Shown here in pieces: positions 1-8,161 of a stretch of 64,000 nucleotides of DNA; position 1 is the first letter of the stretch; every line of letters starts with the position of its first letter. The position numbers and the translations under genes are program-made. Source of the DNA: G965216695 sp965216695. Its GTDB lineage: Bacteria > Pseudomonadota > Gammaproteobacteria > Pseudomonadales > Azotimanducaceae. The stretch is from the NCBI GenBank assembly GCA_965216695.1, contig OZ244212.1:2728001-2792000 (forward strand). The letters are read 5' to 3'. The notes beneath the pieces were generated by a model that did no database searches, was not told the origin of the DNA, and worked only from the letters and a program-made list of their open reading frames with translations.

Positions 1-57
1 CAATCTAGGACGGGCTGCGCAGTTGTGGCAACAGGGGGTATGTAACTGCTAACTAGT

Positions 58-195
58 GTTGGGGTCAGAACAAAGGGACAGATGAAATTTGGGGTCAGAG
101 GGAAAGTTGGGGTCAGAGTAAAGGGACAGAGTAAAACTCTGTCCCTTTACTCTGACCCCAACTTTCCCTCTGACCCCAAATTTCCTGACCCCAGA
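58..195. repeat. Long perfect palindrome built of GGGGTCAGA repeat units
   Basis: Two 49-base arms (84-132 and 136-184) are exact reverse complements, separated only by AAA. A partial, diverged unit precedes them at about 60-90 and half a unit follows at 186-194. Each arm contains GGGGTCAGA twice plus AAAGGGACAGA. Short palindromic repeats of this GGGGTCAGAGTAAAGGGACAG type are, from memory, scattered widely in proteobacterial chromosomes, and REP-like elements are moved by REP-associated tyrosine transposases; no such transposase is in this window. The transcript could fold into a very stable hairpin just after coaBC and might act as a terminator or RNA stabiliser. The stop codon and last codons of coaBC lie inside it. 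Confidence 0.85.
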
Positions 196-1409
196 AGCGT
201 CGACAGCTGATCGACGAGTCCCGCAGCCAGCTGGTCTTTCGGCTGACGTTCGAACACATGGGTTCCCTGTTCCCATATCAGTGTCGCGGCGTTCGAGTCG
301 CTGTTGAAACCGATCCGCTGGTCGCTCACGTCGTTCACGACGATGGCGTCGAGGTTCTTCCGCTGCCGCTTCGCGCGAGCGTAATCCAGGGCGTTGTGCG
401 TCTCGGCCGCGAACCCGACGCAGAACGGTCTTTGGGCCGCAGGCAGCGCGGCCACGCTGGCGATGATGTCCGGATTTTCAACGAGATGCAGCGTAAGTTC
501 TGCACCGTTGCGCTCGGATTTCTTCAGCTTGCGCTCATGCTGTTCGGCCGGCCGGTAGTCGGCGACCGCGGCCACGCCAATGAACAGGTCGGCCCCAAGC
601 GCGTGTTGCATCGCGGCCTCGTACATGTCGCGGGCACTCTGAACCCGTACGACCTGAACGTTGGGGGGAGGGTCACAGGTCACCGGGCCGGAGATCAGCG
701 TAACGTCTGCGCCGGCTGCCCGTGCCGCTGCCGCAATGGCATAGCCCTGCTTGCCGGAGCTGCGGTTGGAGATGAACCGTACCGGGTCGATGCCTTCCCG
801 GGTGGGCCCGGCGGTAATGACGACCCGTTTCCCGGCCAGCGTACCCGCGTGGTTTGACGAGTCGGTGAAGTGGGCGACCATCGCGGCGCATAATTCGGCG
901 GGCTCGAGCATTCTGCCGGGCCCGGTTTCCCCGCACGCCTGATCGCCCGATGCGGGACCGAGCAGAGCGTGACCACGTTCACGAAGCGTCGTCACATTGT
1001 GTTGCGTGGCCGCAGACAGCCACATCTGCTGGTTCATCGCGGGTGCCAATGCAAGCGGCTTGTCGTGTGCCAGGCAGAGCGTCGTTAGCAGATCGTCGGC
1101 AAGTCCGTGAGCCAGTTTCGCGAGAAAATTTGCCGTCGCTGGCGCTACCAGCACCGCGTCCGCCCAGCGGGCCAGTTCGATGTGCCCCATGGCAGCCTCG
1201 GCCGCGGCGTCCCACAGGTCGTCGCGTACCGGACGCCCTGAAACTGCCTGCAAACTCGCTGATCCGACGAACCGGGCGGCGCTGCGGGTCAGTACCGTTT
1301 GCACGTCTGCGCCCTCGCTGACCAGATCTCGCACGAGTTGCGGGGTTTTATACGCGGCGATCCCGCCGGTGACGCCAAGTACTATGTGCCGACCCTGCAG
1401 GCGAGTCAT
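147..1409 (-). CDS. coaBC: Bifunctional CoaBC (phosphopantothenoylcysteine synthetase/decarboxylase)
   Basis: This 420-residue cytosolic flavoenzyme makes 4'-phosphopantetheine from 4'-phosphopantothenate, CTP and cysteine in coenzyme A synthesis. The N-terminal CoaC half (about 1-185) shows the flavin-fold start LGVTGGIAAYK, the catalytic His76 in HIELARWAD, PAMNQQMW near 123-130 and the lid Cys159 in ACGETGPGRM. The CoaB half starts near 190 with VVITAGPTREGIDPVRFISN and contains the KLKK region. I chose the ATG at 1409 because MTRLQGRHIVLGVTGG matches the family start; the frame is open upstream but has no family sequence there. The last dozen residues (GSGNLGSEGKLGSE) are encoded by the palindromic repeat and are probably not part of the ancestral protein. 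It is divergent from radC, a common gammaproteobacterial arrangement. Confidence 0.95.
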   Translation of the reverse strand: MTRLQGRHIVLGVTGGIAAYKTPQLVRDLVSEGADVQTVLTRSAARFVGSASLQAVSGRPVRDDLWDAAAEAAMGHIELARWADAVLVAPATANFLAKLAHGLADDLLTTLCLAHDKPLALAPAMNQQMWLSAATQHNVTTLRERGHALLGPASGDQACGETGPGRMLEPAELCAAMVAHFTDSSNHAGTLAGKRVVITAGPTREGIDPVRFISNRSSGKQGYAIAAAARAAGADVTLISGPVTCDPPPNVQVVRVQSARDMYEAAMQHALGADLFIGVAAVADYRPAEQHERKLKKSERNGAELTLHLVENPDIIASVAALPAAQRPFCVGFAAETHNALDYARAKRQRKNLDAIVVNDVSDQRIGFNSDSNAATLIWEQGTHVFERQPKDQLAAGLVDQLSTLLGSGNLGSEGKLGSE

Positions 1410-1533
1410 TTTGGGCGGTCCTTCTCGAATGTCATGTCGAACCTCGGAGCCATTCAGACATGCTGGTTGAGCGCACCTTAGCATCGGCATCGGTGCAGCA
1501 CTATGCGGTTGGTCATGTCGGCACGGATCGACC

Positions 1534-2223
1534 TTGACGGCCGCAGAGCCGCCGGTGCCGGTGTGGCCTGCGCGCGAAAGGCCCCGCGAACGGCTCCTTC
1601 GCGACGGCGCATCCCGGATGTCCGATGCCGAATTGATTGCGTTGTGCCTGCGCACGGGGTCGGCGGGCAGGAGCGCGCCGGTCTTGGCGCAAGAGCTGCT
1701 CACCGTATTCGGCGGTCTACGGGGCCTTCTGGATGCCCCGGCCGGAAGAATTGCGCGGGTCACCGGCGTCGGCCCGGCGAAGGCAGCGACGCTTGCTGCG
1801 GTGATCGAACTTGCGGCCCGGTACGAGGCGGCAGCTTTGCGGCGCAATGCCGCGTTGACGGATACCGCGGCCGTGAAACGCTACGTGCAACTGGAACTCG
1901 GCGGCGCGCAGCGCGAGGTTTTCGCGGTGCTGTTTCTCGACAGCCGCCATCGGCTGCTCGCGTTTGAGCGTCTGTTTCTGGGCTCGATCGACCGGGCACA
2001 TGTGCATCCGCGCGAGGTGCTGAAACAGTGCCTGGAACGCAATGCGGCGGCGGTGGTACTCGCGCACAATCATCCGTCCGGTGTTGCCGAGCCGAGTGCG
2101 GCAGATCTGGCACTGACGGACGAGCTCAAGCAGCTGCTGCAACGCATTGATGTGCGTCTTCTCGATCACATCGTCGTCGGCCGCTCGGCAGCGGTATCGT
2201 TCGCGGAGCGGGGCCTGATGTAG
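1534..2223 (+). CDS. radC: RadC family (JAB/MPN domain) protein
   Basis: The product is 229 residues, the usual RadC length. It has an N-terminal helix-hairpin-helix region (about 30-95, with VTGVGPAKA) and a C-terminal JAB1/MPN metalloprotease-like domain with the zinc-ligand motif HNHPSG at 178-183 followed by a conserved Ser and Asp191. The older assignment to DNA repair is doubtful and the true role is unknown. The start appears to be TTG at 1534, giving MTAAEPPVPVWPARERPRE; the WPxxERPRERL stretch is typical of the RadC N-terminus. It lies back to back with coaBC and upstream of rpmB, as in many gammaproteobacteria. Confidence 0.92.
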   Translation: MTAAEPPVPVWPARERPRERLLRDGASRMSDAELIALCLRTGSAGRSAPVLAQELLTVFGGLRGLLDAPAGRIARVTGVGPAKAATLAAVIELAARYEAAALRRNAALTDTAAVKRYVQLELGGAQREVFAVLFLDSRHRLLAFERLFLGSIDRAHVHPREVLKQCLERNAAAVVLAHNHPSGVAEPSAADLALTDELKQLLQRIDVRLLDHIVVGRSAAVSFAERGLM

Positions 2224-2277
2224 TCCGGCCTGGTGAGCCTGGAGAAGGCGTCGTTGGAACGCTCGTGACGGCCAACC

Positions 2278-2306
2278 TTGTGTGCGCTACCGCGCTCTGG
2301 TATAAC
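2278..2306 (+). promoter_or_regulatory. Probable sigma-70 promoter for rpmB-rpmG
   Basis: TTGTGT at 2278-2283 and TATAAC at 2301-2306 are separated by 17 bases and end 32 bases before the rpmB start. Both hexamers match sigma-70 consensus at four or more positions and the spacing is ideal. A T-rich run (CCTTTTTTG) follows in the leader. This is a prediction from sequence only. Confidence 0.55.
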
Positions 2307-2338
2307 GCCCGTCCTTTTTTGCAGCAACCGGCCGGCCG

Positions 2339-2575
2339 ATGTCTCGAGTGTGCCAAGTTACGGGTAAGCGCCCGATGGCGGGAAACAACGTCAGTCACGC
2401 GAACAACAAAACGCGGCGTCGGTTCTGTCCCAACCTGCACTACCATCGATTCTGGGTGGAAAGTGAAAGCCGCTTTGTCCGATTGCGTGTGTCCGCGAAA
2501 GGCATGCGCATCATCGACAAGAAAGGCATTGAAACCGTGCTGGCGGATATTCGCGCCCGCGGCGAGAGCGTTTGA
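2339..2575 (+). CDS. rpmB: 50S ribosomal protein L28
   Basis: This is a 78-residue protein of the large ribosomal subunit. It begins SRVCQVTGKRPMAGNNVSHANNKTR, the hallmark N-terminus of L28 in gammaproteobacteria, and continues with RRFCPNLHYHRFWVESE and an IDKKGIE segment. Length and sequence are normal. No strong Shine-Dalgarno sequence is visible before the ATG. It forms a two-gene unit with rpmG, 33 bases downstream. Confidence 0.97.
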   Translation: MSRVCQVTGKRPMAGNNVSHANNKTRRRFCPNLHYHRFWVESESRFVRLRVSAKGMRIIDKKGIETVLADIRARGESV

Positions 2576-2608
2576 CGGCGTCCTGCCGACTGCAACAGGA
2601 GTAAACGC

Positions 2609-2764
2609 ATGCGAGAAAAGATCAAACTGGTCTCTAGCGCTGGCACAGGCCACTACTACACGACGGACAAGAACAAGCGCAACACGCCGGACAAACTCGA
2701 ATTCAAGAAGTTCGACCCCGTTGTGCGCAAGCACGTGATCTACACCGAGGCGAAGATCAAGTAG
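2609..2764 (+). CDS. rpmG: 50S ribosomal protein L33
   Basis: This 51-residue protein begins MREKIKLVSSAGTGHYYTTDKN and ends VYTEAKIK-like (VIYTEAKIK), which identifies L33. It lacks the paired cysteines of zinc-binding L33 forms, as is usual in proteobacteria. A good ribosome-binding site (AGGAG at about 2597-2601) precedes the ATG at 2609. It follows rpmB and precedes mutM, the conserved rpmB-rpmG-mutM order. Confidence 0.97.
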   Translation: MREKIKLVSSAGTGHYYTTDKNKRNTPDKLEFKKFDPVVRKHVIYTEAKIK

Positions 2765-2801
2765 ATCCCGGACTCGGACCGCCCGCCGCATCGGCAGACC
2801 G

Positions 2802-3677
2802 ATGCCGGAACTGCCGGAAGTAGAGACCACGCGCCGGGGTATCGAGCCCCACATACAACGTCGCACCCTTACCGGTTTGACCGTTCGCGAACCCCGCCTG
2901 CGCTGGCCCGTAAACCTGCCCGATGATCTTGTCGGGAGTGTGGTGGGGTCGGTGCGTCGCCGGGCCAAATACCTCTTGATCGAGCTCGCCGACCGCGGGT
3001 CGCTGATCGTGCACCTGGGAATGTCGGGCAGCCTTCGGATCGTTACGCCGGACACCGCGGTGCTGAAACACGACCATGTGGATCTGGTGTTCGACGACGA
3101 CTGCGTGCTGCGATTCAACGACCCACGGCGGTTCGGCAGCCTGCACTGGTGCGACGGTCCCGTGCTCGAACATCCGCTGCTGCGCGATCTGGGGCCAGAG
3201 CCGTTGGATGCGGAGTTCGACGGCAACTATCTGTTCCGCGCGAGTCGCGGGCGGCGCGTACCGGTAAAGACGTTTCTGATGAACGCGCACGTGGTGGTCG
3301 GGGTCGGCAACATTTATGCGAACGAGGCCCTGTTTCTGGCGGGCGTGCGTCCGCGGGTGCGGGCGTCGCGTCTGTCGCGGGCCAGTTGTACGGCCATTGC
3401 GGATTCGATCCGGGCGGTTCTTGCGGCGGCCATTCAGGAAGGCGGCACGACATTGCGTGATTTTGTGAACTCGGACGGGCAGCCGGGCTACTTCGTCCAG
3501 TCGCTGAACGTGTATGGCCGTGAGGGTGCCGCGTGCCGGCGGTGCGATACGTTGTTGAAAGGCGTGCGGTTGGGCGGTCGCGCCACGGTGTATTGCCCAA
3601 ATTGCCAACGCGCCCAAAGTTTTACCGCGGATGGTGCTGGTAAAGTCCGCCAGGATTGTCGCCAGGACGGCGGCTGA
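2802..3677 (+). CDS. mutM: Formamidopyrimidine-DNA glycosylase (Fpg/MutM)
   Basis: This 291-residue base-excision repair enzyme removes 8-oxoguanine and formamidopyrimidines from DNA and nicks the abasic site. The N-terminus PELPEVETTRRGI supplies the catalytic Pro2 and Glu3. The DNA-binding region includes VGVGNIYANEALF (helix-two-turn-helix). The C-terminal zinc finger has Cys245, Cys248, Cys265 and Cys268 in a CX2C-X16-CX2C pattern. The protein is about 20 residues longer than usual because of a short tail after the zinc finger. It lies 37 bases after rpmG, in the usual operon position. Confidence 0.96.
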   Translation: MPELPEVETTRRGIEPHIQRRTLTGLTVREPRLRWPVNLPDDLVGSVVGSVRRRAKYLLIELADRGSLIVHLGMSGSLRIVTPDTAVLKHDHVDLVFDDDCVLRFNDPRRFGSLHWCDGPVLEHPLLRDLGPEPLDAEFDGNYLFRASRGRRVPVKTFLMNAHVVVGVGNIYANEALFLAGVRPRVRASRLSRASCTAIADSIRAVLAAAIQEGGTTLRDFVNSDGQPGYFVQSLNVYGREGAACRRCDTLLKGVRLGGRATVYCPNCQRAQSFTADGAGKVRQDCRQDGG

Positions 3678-3692
3678 GGAAAGGGACTCGAT

Positions 3693-4001
3693 ATGAAACA
3701 CCTGATTGCTTGGACGCTTACCGTCGGTTTGCTGGTTGGCCTTCCGGCTCCGGCATGGGCGGCACAGGCTGAAGCGCCGTCCGGCGAAGAGATGATTGCC
3801 GACGTAGCGCTCGCGCGCCCCGTAGGCGCAGTTGTAACGGTAATCGGCGCGGCCGCGTTTCTCGTGAGCCTGCCGTTCACCGCACTTGGCGGGAACGTTG
3901 ATCAGGCGGCGCAGACGCTGGTGGTAGAACCCGCCCGCGAGACGTTCGTGCGTTGCCTGGGTTGCCGTAATTCAGGGCGTCAGAACAACCCGGACAAGTA
4001 A
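3693..4001 (+). CDS. Small exported protein of unknown function
   Basis: This 102-residue protein has an N-terminal signal peptide (hydrophobic core TVGLLVGLPAPAWA, likely cleavage after AWA near residue 23), then a second hydrophobic stretch RPVGAVVTVIGAAAFLVSLPFTALGG, and a C-terminal FVRCLGC motif. I have seen similar small proteins with an RPxG...SLPF..LGG core in gammaproteobacteria, but no function is known to me. It starts 15 bases after mutM with the weak ribosome-binding site GAGGAAAGG, so it is probably in the same transcript. It is convergent with coaD. Confidence 0.75.
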   Translation: MKHLIAWTLTVGLLVGLPAPAWAAQAEAPSGEEMIADVALARPVGAVVTVIGAAAFLVSLPFTALGGNVDQAAQTLVVEPARETFVRCLGCRNSGRQNNPDK

Positions 4002-4116
4002 GCTCGCGCCCGCCGCTGGCGGACGTAACCGGATTTCATTGGCCCAGCAACGCTAGGGCCGCAGCGTGATGCTGTGGCCGTCGGTCGTTATTGGGCAATC
4101 GATACTGGGCAATCGA

Positions 4117-4614
4117 TCAGGAGCCGTTGGGTTGGCCAGATGCGCTGCCTGTGTAGGCCCGAACGACTGCCGGGTGCACGAAGTTGGATATGTCGCCGTC
4201 GAGCGCGGCTATTTCGCGTACTAGGGTCGATGAAATGAACGACGTTTCCTTCGCCGTGGGCAGGAACACGTACTCAATCTCGGGATCGAGCGACTGATTC
4301 ATTTCCGCCATCTGAAACTCGTAGTCGAAATCGGTGACGGTTCTCAAGCCCCGCAGAATGAATCGCGCGCCCTTGCCCCGTACGTAATCCACCAGCAGCG
4401 AATTGAAGCCGTCCACCGTTACACGGTCGCCGTACTCGCTCAGGACTTCCTCGCAGAGCTCGATGCGGCCCGCCAGATAGGTGGCCGGGTCTTTCTGCGC
4501 AGATGTCCCGATCGCGAGAATCACATGATCGAACAGATTGAGGGCACGCCGCACGAGGTCGGTGTGACCGTTTGTGATGGGATTGAACGAGCCCGGGTAT
4601 ACCACAACGCTCAT
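4117..4614 (-). CDS. coaD: Phosphopantetheine adenylyltransferase
   Basis: This 165-residue enzyme transfers AMP from ATP to 4'-phosphopantetheine, the penultimate step of coenzyme A synthesis. The nucleotidyltransferase signature is present: YPGSFNPITNGHTDL near residues 6-20, with the TxGH-type His17, and the second motif ISSTLVREIA. Length is normal for the family. The ATG at 4614 overlaps the rsmD stop codon (ATGA), indicating translational coupling. With coaBC at the start of the window, two CoA-pathway genes lie within 5 kb. Confidence 0.96.
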   Translation of the reverse strand: MSVVVYPGSFNPITNGHTDLVRRALNLFDHVILAIGTSAQKDPATYLAGRIELCEEVLSEYGDRVTVDGFNSLLVDYVRGKGARFILRGLRTVTDFDYEFQMAEMNQSLDPEIEYVFLPTAKETSFISSTLVREIAALDGDISNFVHPAVVRAYTGSASGQPNGS

Positions 4615-5276
4615 GTTGTTAGCCCCGGCCCTGGTTCGCGGTTGGTGTCCGCGCAAGAGAACTGCATATCCTCGCCCCCCGACGAATTGGGGGTGATAGT
4701 AGCCACCGCTTCTGTGGGTCGCAAGGTGGGACGCAACAGCGCGAAATGTGCCTGACCCGCGCGACTCTCGCGCAGCGACTCCCAATCGACCCGATCGCGC
4801 AACGGCGCACCGGACTCTACGTAGACCAGAAGCGGACGCGCGTCCGGATTTTGGCTCTCGCTCCAGGCGTTGTACACGGCCGCCAGACACCGGTCGAGCA
4901 TGCGGTCGCGGTAGGGCGGGTCCAGGAACACGATGTCGACGTTCGTGATCTGGGAGAGGTAGGTTAGACCGTTACCCCGCCGGACATCGGCATTGGCGTT
5001 CAGCTGGCGGACGTTGGCTTCGAGCGCTTGCGCAACGCGCGGGCGGCGTTCCACGAACGTAACGTGCGCGGCGCCCCGGGACAACGCTTCGAAACCCAGC
5101 GCCCCGGATCCTGCGAACGCGTCGAGACAACGCGCGCCCGGCACATCGGCCACCAGCCAGTTGAACAGCGTTTCGCGCACCCGACCGAGCGTTGGGCGCA
5201 GATCGGGCGCATCGGCGAAGCGGAGCTTTCGCCCCTTGTGCTTACCGCCGATAATGCGCAGATCGTTGCGGGCCAT
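4611..5276 (-). CDS. rsmD: 16S rRNA (guanine-966-N2)-methyltransferase RsmD
   Basis: This 221-residue SAM-dependent methyltransferase modifies G966 of 16S rRNA. The N-terminus RIIGGKHKGRKL, the SAM-binding LDAFAGSGALG at 51-61 and the catalytic DPPY at 119-122 are diagnostic. A tail of about 30 residues after ATITPNSS, ending REPGPGLTT, is longer than in most homologues. The ATG at 5276 is chosen from the MARNDLRIIGG match. It is divergent from ftsY and coupled to coaD, as in Escherichia coli for rsmD/ftsY. Confidence 0.95.
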   Translation of the reverse strand: MARNDLRIIGGKHKGRKLRFADAPDLRPTLGRVRETLFNWLVADVPGARCLDAFAGSGALGFEALSRGAAHVTFVERRPRVAQALEANVRQLNANADVRRGNGLTYLSQITNVDIVFLDPPYRDRMLDRCLAAVYNAWSESQNPDARPLLVYVESGAPLRDRVDWESLRESRAGQAHFALLRPTLRPTEAVATITPNSSGGEDMQFSCADTNREPGPGLTT

Positions 5277-5401
5277 CTTTCTCGCTCGTTTTCGCCTGCT
5301 GCGGTGCTGGCGGGTTGAAGAAACAGTTGAGCACGGAACCGCGGCGGATTCGAGTATCGATTCGGTAGCCACGCGTTGGGGACAGCAATTGGGGATAAGT
5401 A

Positions 5402-6349
5402 GTGAGTGATGCGGCCGAGAAAGAAGAAGGCGGATTTTGGCGGCGCCTGAAATCGGGCCTTGGCAAAACCCGCACTCAGCTCGCAACCGGTGTCGGCAAC
5501 CTGCTGCTTGGCGAGCGTGAAATCGACGATTCTGTGCTGGATGACCTGGAGACCGCGTTGCTCGTAACGGACGTTGGTGTCGAGACCACCAGCACAATCA
5601 TGGCGGAGCTGGCGCAGGCGGTGAAGCGCAAGGAACTCAACAACACCCGGGCGTTGCACGGGGCGCTGGCGGAACTGTTGAAGAAGGCGCTCGAGCCGCT
5701 GGCGCGCCCGTTCGAGGTCGATTCTGCAGTACGACCGTTCGTTGTGTTTTTCGTCGGCGTCAACGGGGTCGGCAAAACCACCACCATCGGCAAGCTGGCG
5801 ACGCGACTCAAGGAACAGGGTGCGAGTGTGCTGCTGGCGGCCGGAGACACGTTCCGCGCAGCGGCGGTGGAGCAACTTCAGAGCTGGGGCCAGCGCAACG
5901 ACATCCCTGTGATCTCTCAACACCAGGGCGCCGACAGCGCGTCGGTCGTCTACGATGCGGTGCAGGCGGCCGCAGCTAGAGATGTGGATGTGGTGCTGGC
6001 GGATACCGCCGGGCGCCTACAGGACAAAGCGCATCTGATGGAGGAACTGAAAAAGATCAAGCGCGTGGTCGCGCGGCTCGACGAGGCCGCACCGCACGAA
6101 GTGTTGCTGGTGCTGGACGCCACGGTGGGTCAGAACGCGCTCAGCCAGGTGAAGGAATTCGACGCAGCCGTTGGTGTGTCGGGGTATGTGATCAGCAAGC
6201 TCGACGGAAGCGCAAAAGCCGGCGTGTTGTTTGCCATTGCGCGCGAGTTGCCTCGGCCGGTGTATTTCATCGGCGTGGGCGAGGGCATCGACGACCTGCG
6301 GCCCTTCGATCGCGACGCCTTCGTCGAAGCCCTGTTGACGACAGAGTAA
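5402..6349 (+). CDS. ftsY: Signal recognition particle receptor FtsY
   Basis: This 315-residue SRP GTPase docks ribosome-SRP complexes at the inner membrane. The N domain covers about 15-95, followed by the G domain: GVNGVGKT at 119-126 (P-loop), DTFRAAA at 149-155, DTAGR at 201-205, and SKLDGSAKAG near 263-272. The acidic N-terminal A domain of enterobacterial FtsY is almost absent. The GTG at 5402 gives the short start MSDAAEKEEGGFWRRLKSGL. It heads the ftsY-ftsE-ftsX-rpoH order typical of gammaproteobacteria. Confidence 0.96.
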   Translation: MSDAAEKEEGGFWRRLKSGLGKTRTQLATGVGNLLLGEREIDDSVLDDLETALLVTDVGVETTSTIMAELAQAVKRKELNNTRALHGALAELLKKALEPLARPFEVDSAVRPFVVFFVGVNGVGKTTTIGKLATRLKEQGASVLLAAGDTFRAAAVEQLQSWGQRNDIPVISQHQGADSASVVYDAVQAAAARDVDVVLADTAGRLQDKAHLMEELKKIKRVVARLDEAAPHEVLLVLDATVGQNALSQVKEFDAAVGVSGYVISKLDGSAKAGVLFAIARELPRPVYFIGVGEGIDDLRPFDRDAFVEALLTTE

Positions 6350-6356
6350 ACCGGCG

Positions 6357-7112
6357 ATGGGGCATGTCCACTTCGCTGACGTTTCCAAGAAATTCGACAA
6401 TGGGCACGAAGCGCTCGAGTCGGTAACCACCGAGTTTGACGAAGGTTCCATGACATTTCTCACGGGCCACTCGGGTGCGGGTAAAAGTACGTTTCTGAAG
6501 CTGCTGCTGTGCCTCGACCGGCCCACGTCCGGCCGCATTCTGGTGAACGGCGTGGACCTGGCTCACATATCGGCGTCGCGGCTACCGTACTACCGGCAGA
6601 ACCTGGGGGCGGTGTTTCAGGATCACCACCTGTTGGCTCAACGCTCGGTGTTCGACAACGTGGCGCTGCCGCTGCGCGTGATCGGTATGAACGACCGCGA
6701 CGTGGGGCGGCGGGTGCGTGCGGCGCTGACACGGGTCGGCCTGCTGAGTAAAGAAGGTCTGTTTCCGCGCCAGCTGTCCACCGGCGAGCAACAACGGGTC
6801 GGCATTGCCCGCGCCGTAGTTACCCGACCGAAAATACTGCTGGCAGACGAACCGACCGGAAACCTCGACCCGGATCTGTCGCGAGACATCATGGAGCTCT
6901 TCCGGCAGTTTCATCAGGTGGGCACAACGGTGATCGTTGCGAGTCACGACCGCGATCTGATCGAATCCATGGGCACGCGGGTGCTCGAGCTCGATCATGG
7001 GCGGGTGAGTCGGGACGACGCGCAGCTTGGTGCGCAGGTTAGCCCGCCGGCGGAGGCCTCGGATACGGCGTCGGCGCCCAACACGCAAGCAGCCGAACAA
7101 GACGATGCCTAG
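6357..7112 (+). CDS. ftsE: Cell division ATP-binding protein FtsE
   Basis: This 251-residue ABC ATPase pairs with FtsX at the septum and controls peptidoglycan hydrolases during division. Walker A is GHSGAGKST at 37-45, the signature is LSTGEQQRV, Walker B is LLADEPTGNLD, and the switch His is in ASHDRDL. The core ends near residue 222; about 30 extra residues, rich in Ala, Ser and Asp, form a C-terminal tail. It begins 7 bases after ftsY and overlaps ftsX by 8 bases, so the three are co-translated. Confidence 0.96.
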   Translation: MGHVHFADVSKKFDNGHEALESVTTEFDEGSMTFLTGHSGAGKSTFLKLLLCLDRPTSGRILVNGVDLAHISASRLPYYRQNLGAVFQDHHLLAQRSVFDNVALPLRVIGMNDRDVGRRVRAALTRVGLLSKEGLFPRQLSTGEQQRVGIARAVVTRPKILLADEPTGNLDPDLSRDIMELFRQFHQVGTTVIVASHDRDLIESMGTRVLELDHGRVSRDDAQLGAQVSPPAEASDTASAPNTQAAEQDDA

Positions 7113-8061
7113 GGGCGCGCGTGAACCCTGGCCGCCGCCTCGGGCGGGACTCACCCGATGGTGGCGAGACCACAAGCGGGTGGCGGCGGAGAGCTTCGGG
7201 TTCACGAGCCAGCGGATTGGTACATCGCTGCTGGTATGGCTTTTACTCGGAATAGCGCTGGCGTTGCCGGCTGGACTCTGGCTGATTCGGGCGAACCTTG
7301 ATGCCGCCACGGCGGATTGGGAAGGGCGGCCGGGGCTGACCGTTTACATGCAGCGCACGGCGACCGACGCGGCGACCGAAGCCGTTGCGGCGGCGCTGGC
7401 GGGACAAGACCGTGTGGATTCCGTGCACACCACTACCAGCGAACAGGCGCTCGAAGAGTTTAGGGCGCACGGTCAATTCGGCGAAGCCCTCGACCTGATG
7501 CCGGAAAACCCACTCCCCGGATCGGTACGCGCGATACTCAACCGGGGGGCGGATGCGGACGACCTGCGGGCCATCGCCGGCGCGGTCGAAGACATGCCGG
7601 GAGTCGCGGAGGTTGTTGTCGAAGAAACCTGGATGGAGCGGGTGCAGGATGTGTCGCGGTTGCTGTTCCGGCTCGGCGTGTTGCTCGCGGTGCTGTTTGG
7701 CGTAGGGGCGGTGCTAGTGACGTCCACGACGGTGCGGCTCGCCATTGAGTCGCGGCTCGAGGAGATGCGCGTTCTGAAGCTGGTGGGCGCTACCGATGCG
7801 CAGCTGCGGCGCCCGCTGCTGTATTTCGGCGCGTTTTACGGGTTTGGCGGGGGCCTGCTTGCCGCGATGCTGCTGAGCGCGGTGCTGCTGCTGATCGAGG
7901 CGCCGCTGGGCGGGCTTCTGGGATCGTACGACCAGCGCTTGAATTTCGCAGGCTTCGACCTCACGTTCCTGGTTGGGCTCCTGTTGATTGGCGGTGCGCT
8001 CGGGGTGGCTGGCGCGCTCGTGGCAGCCCGGCAGCGCCTGAAAAATCTGGAAATACATTGA
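7105..8061 (+). CDS. ftsX: Cell division protein FtsX
   Basis: This 318-residue inner-membrane partner of FtsE has four predicted membrane segments: one near residues 40-62 (LLVWLLLGIALALPAGLWLI), then a periplasmic loop of about 140 residues, then three C-terminal segments (about 205-230, 250-275, 295-315). The TTVRLAIESRLEEMRVLKLVGA motif before the third segment is characteristic of the family. I chose the ATG at 7105 (MPRGAREPWPPPR); the frame is open upstream, but that part overlaps the ftsE coding region and is a meaningless Arg-rich translation. Confidence 0.94.
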   Translation: MPRGAREPWPPPRAGLTRWWRDHKRVAAESFGFTSQRIGTSLLVWLLLGIALALPAGLWLIRANLDAATADWEGRPGLTVYMQRTATDAATEAVAAALAGQDRVDSVHTTTSEQALEEFRAHGQFGEALDLMPENPLPGSVRAILNRGADADDLRAIAGAVEDMPGVAEVVVEETWMERVQDVSRLLFRLGVLLAVLFGVGAVLVTSTTVRLAIESRLEEMRVLKLVGATDAQLRRPLLYFGAFYGFGGGLLAAMLLSAVLLLIEAPLGGLLGSYDQRLNFAGFDLTFLVGLLLIGGALGVAGALVAARQRLKNLEIH

Positions 8062-8101
8062 ATTATCAACAGGATACGCTGTCTTAAAGTGTGAAATTGG
8101 A

Positions 8102-8128
8102 TTAGCACTCCGTGTATCAGAGTGCTAG
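8102..8128 (+). promoter_or_regulatory. CIRCE element (HrcA operator) over the rpoH promoter
   Basis: TTAGCACTC, nine bases, then GAGTGCTAG match the CIRCE consensus TTAGCACTC-N9-GAGTGCTAA at 17 of 18 positions. The element ends 33 bases before the rpoH start. A possible promoter, TTAGCA at 8102-8107 and TAGAAT at 8126-8131 with an 18-base spacer, is completely covered by it, so bound HrcA would block transcription. HrcA itself is not encoded in this window. The ribosome-binding site of rpoH is GGAGG at 8151-8155. Confidence 0.88.
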
Positions 8129-8161
8129 AATGGCCGTTAAAAGTGTTACCGGAGGTATCAC

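Noticed and set aside
258..857. Open frame opposite coaBC
   Set aside because: CoaBC motifs are complete on the minus strand; the opposite frame is a shadow.
2126..3226. Long antisense open frame opposite rpmB-rpmG-mutM
   Set aside because: It is a by-product of high-GC codon bias in the real genes; its translation is Arg/Ser-rich with no family motif and no ribosome-binding site.
4092..4118. Direct repeat TGGGCAATCGAT, two copies, at the end of coaD
   Set aside because: Only two short copies in the convergent gap; too small to be a CRISPR, iteron set or integration scar.
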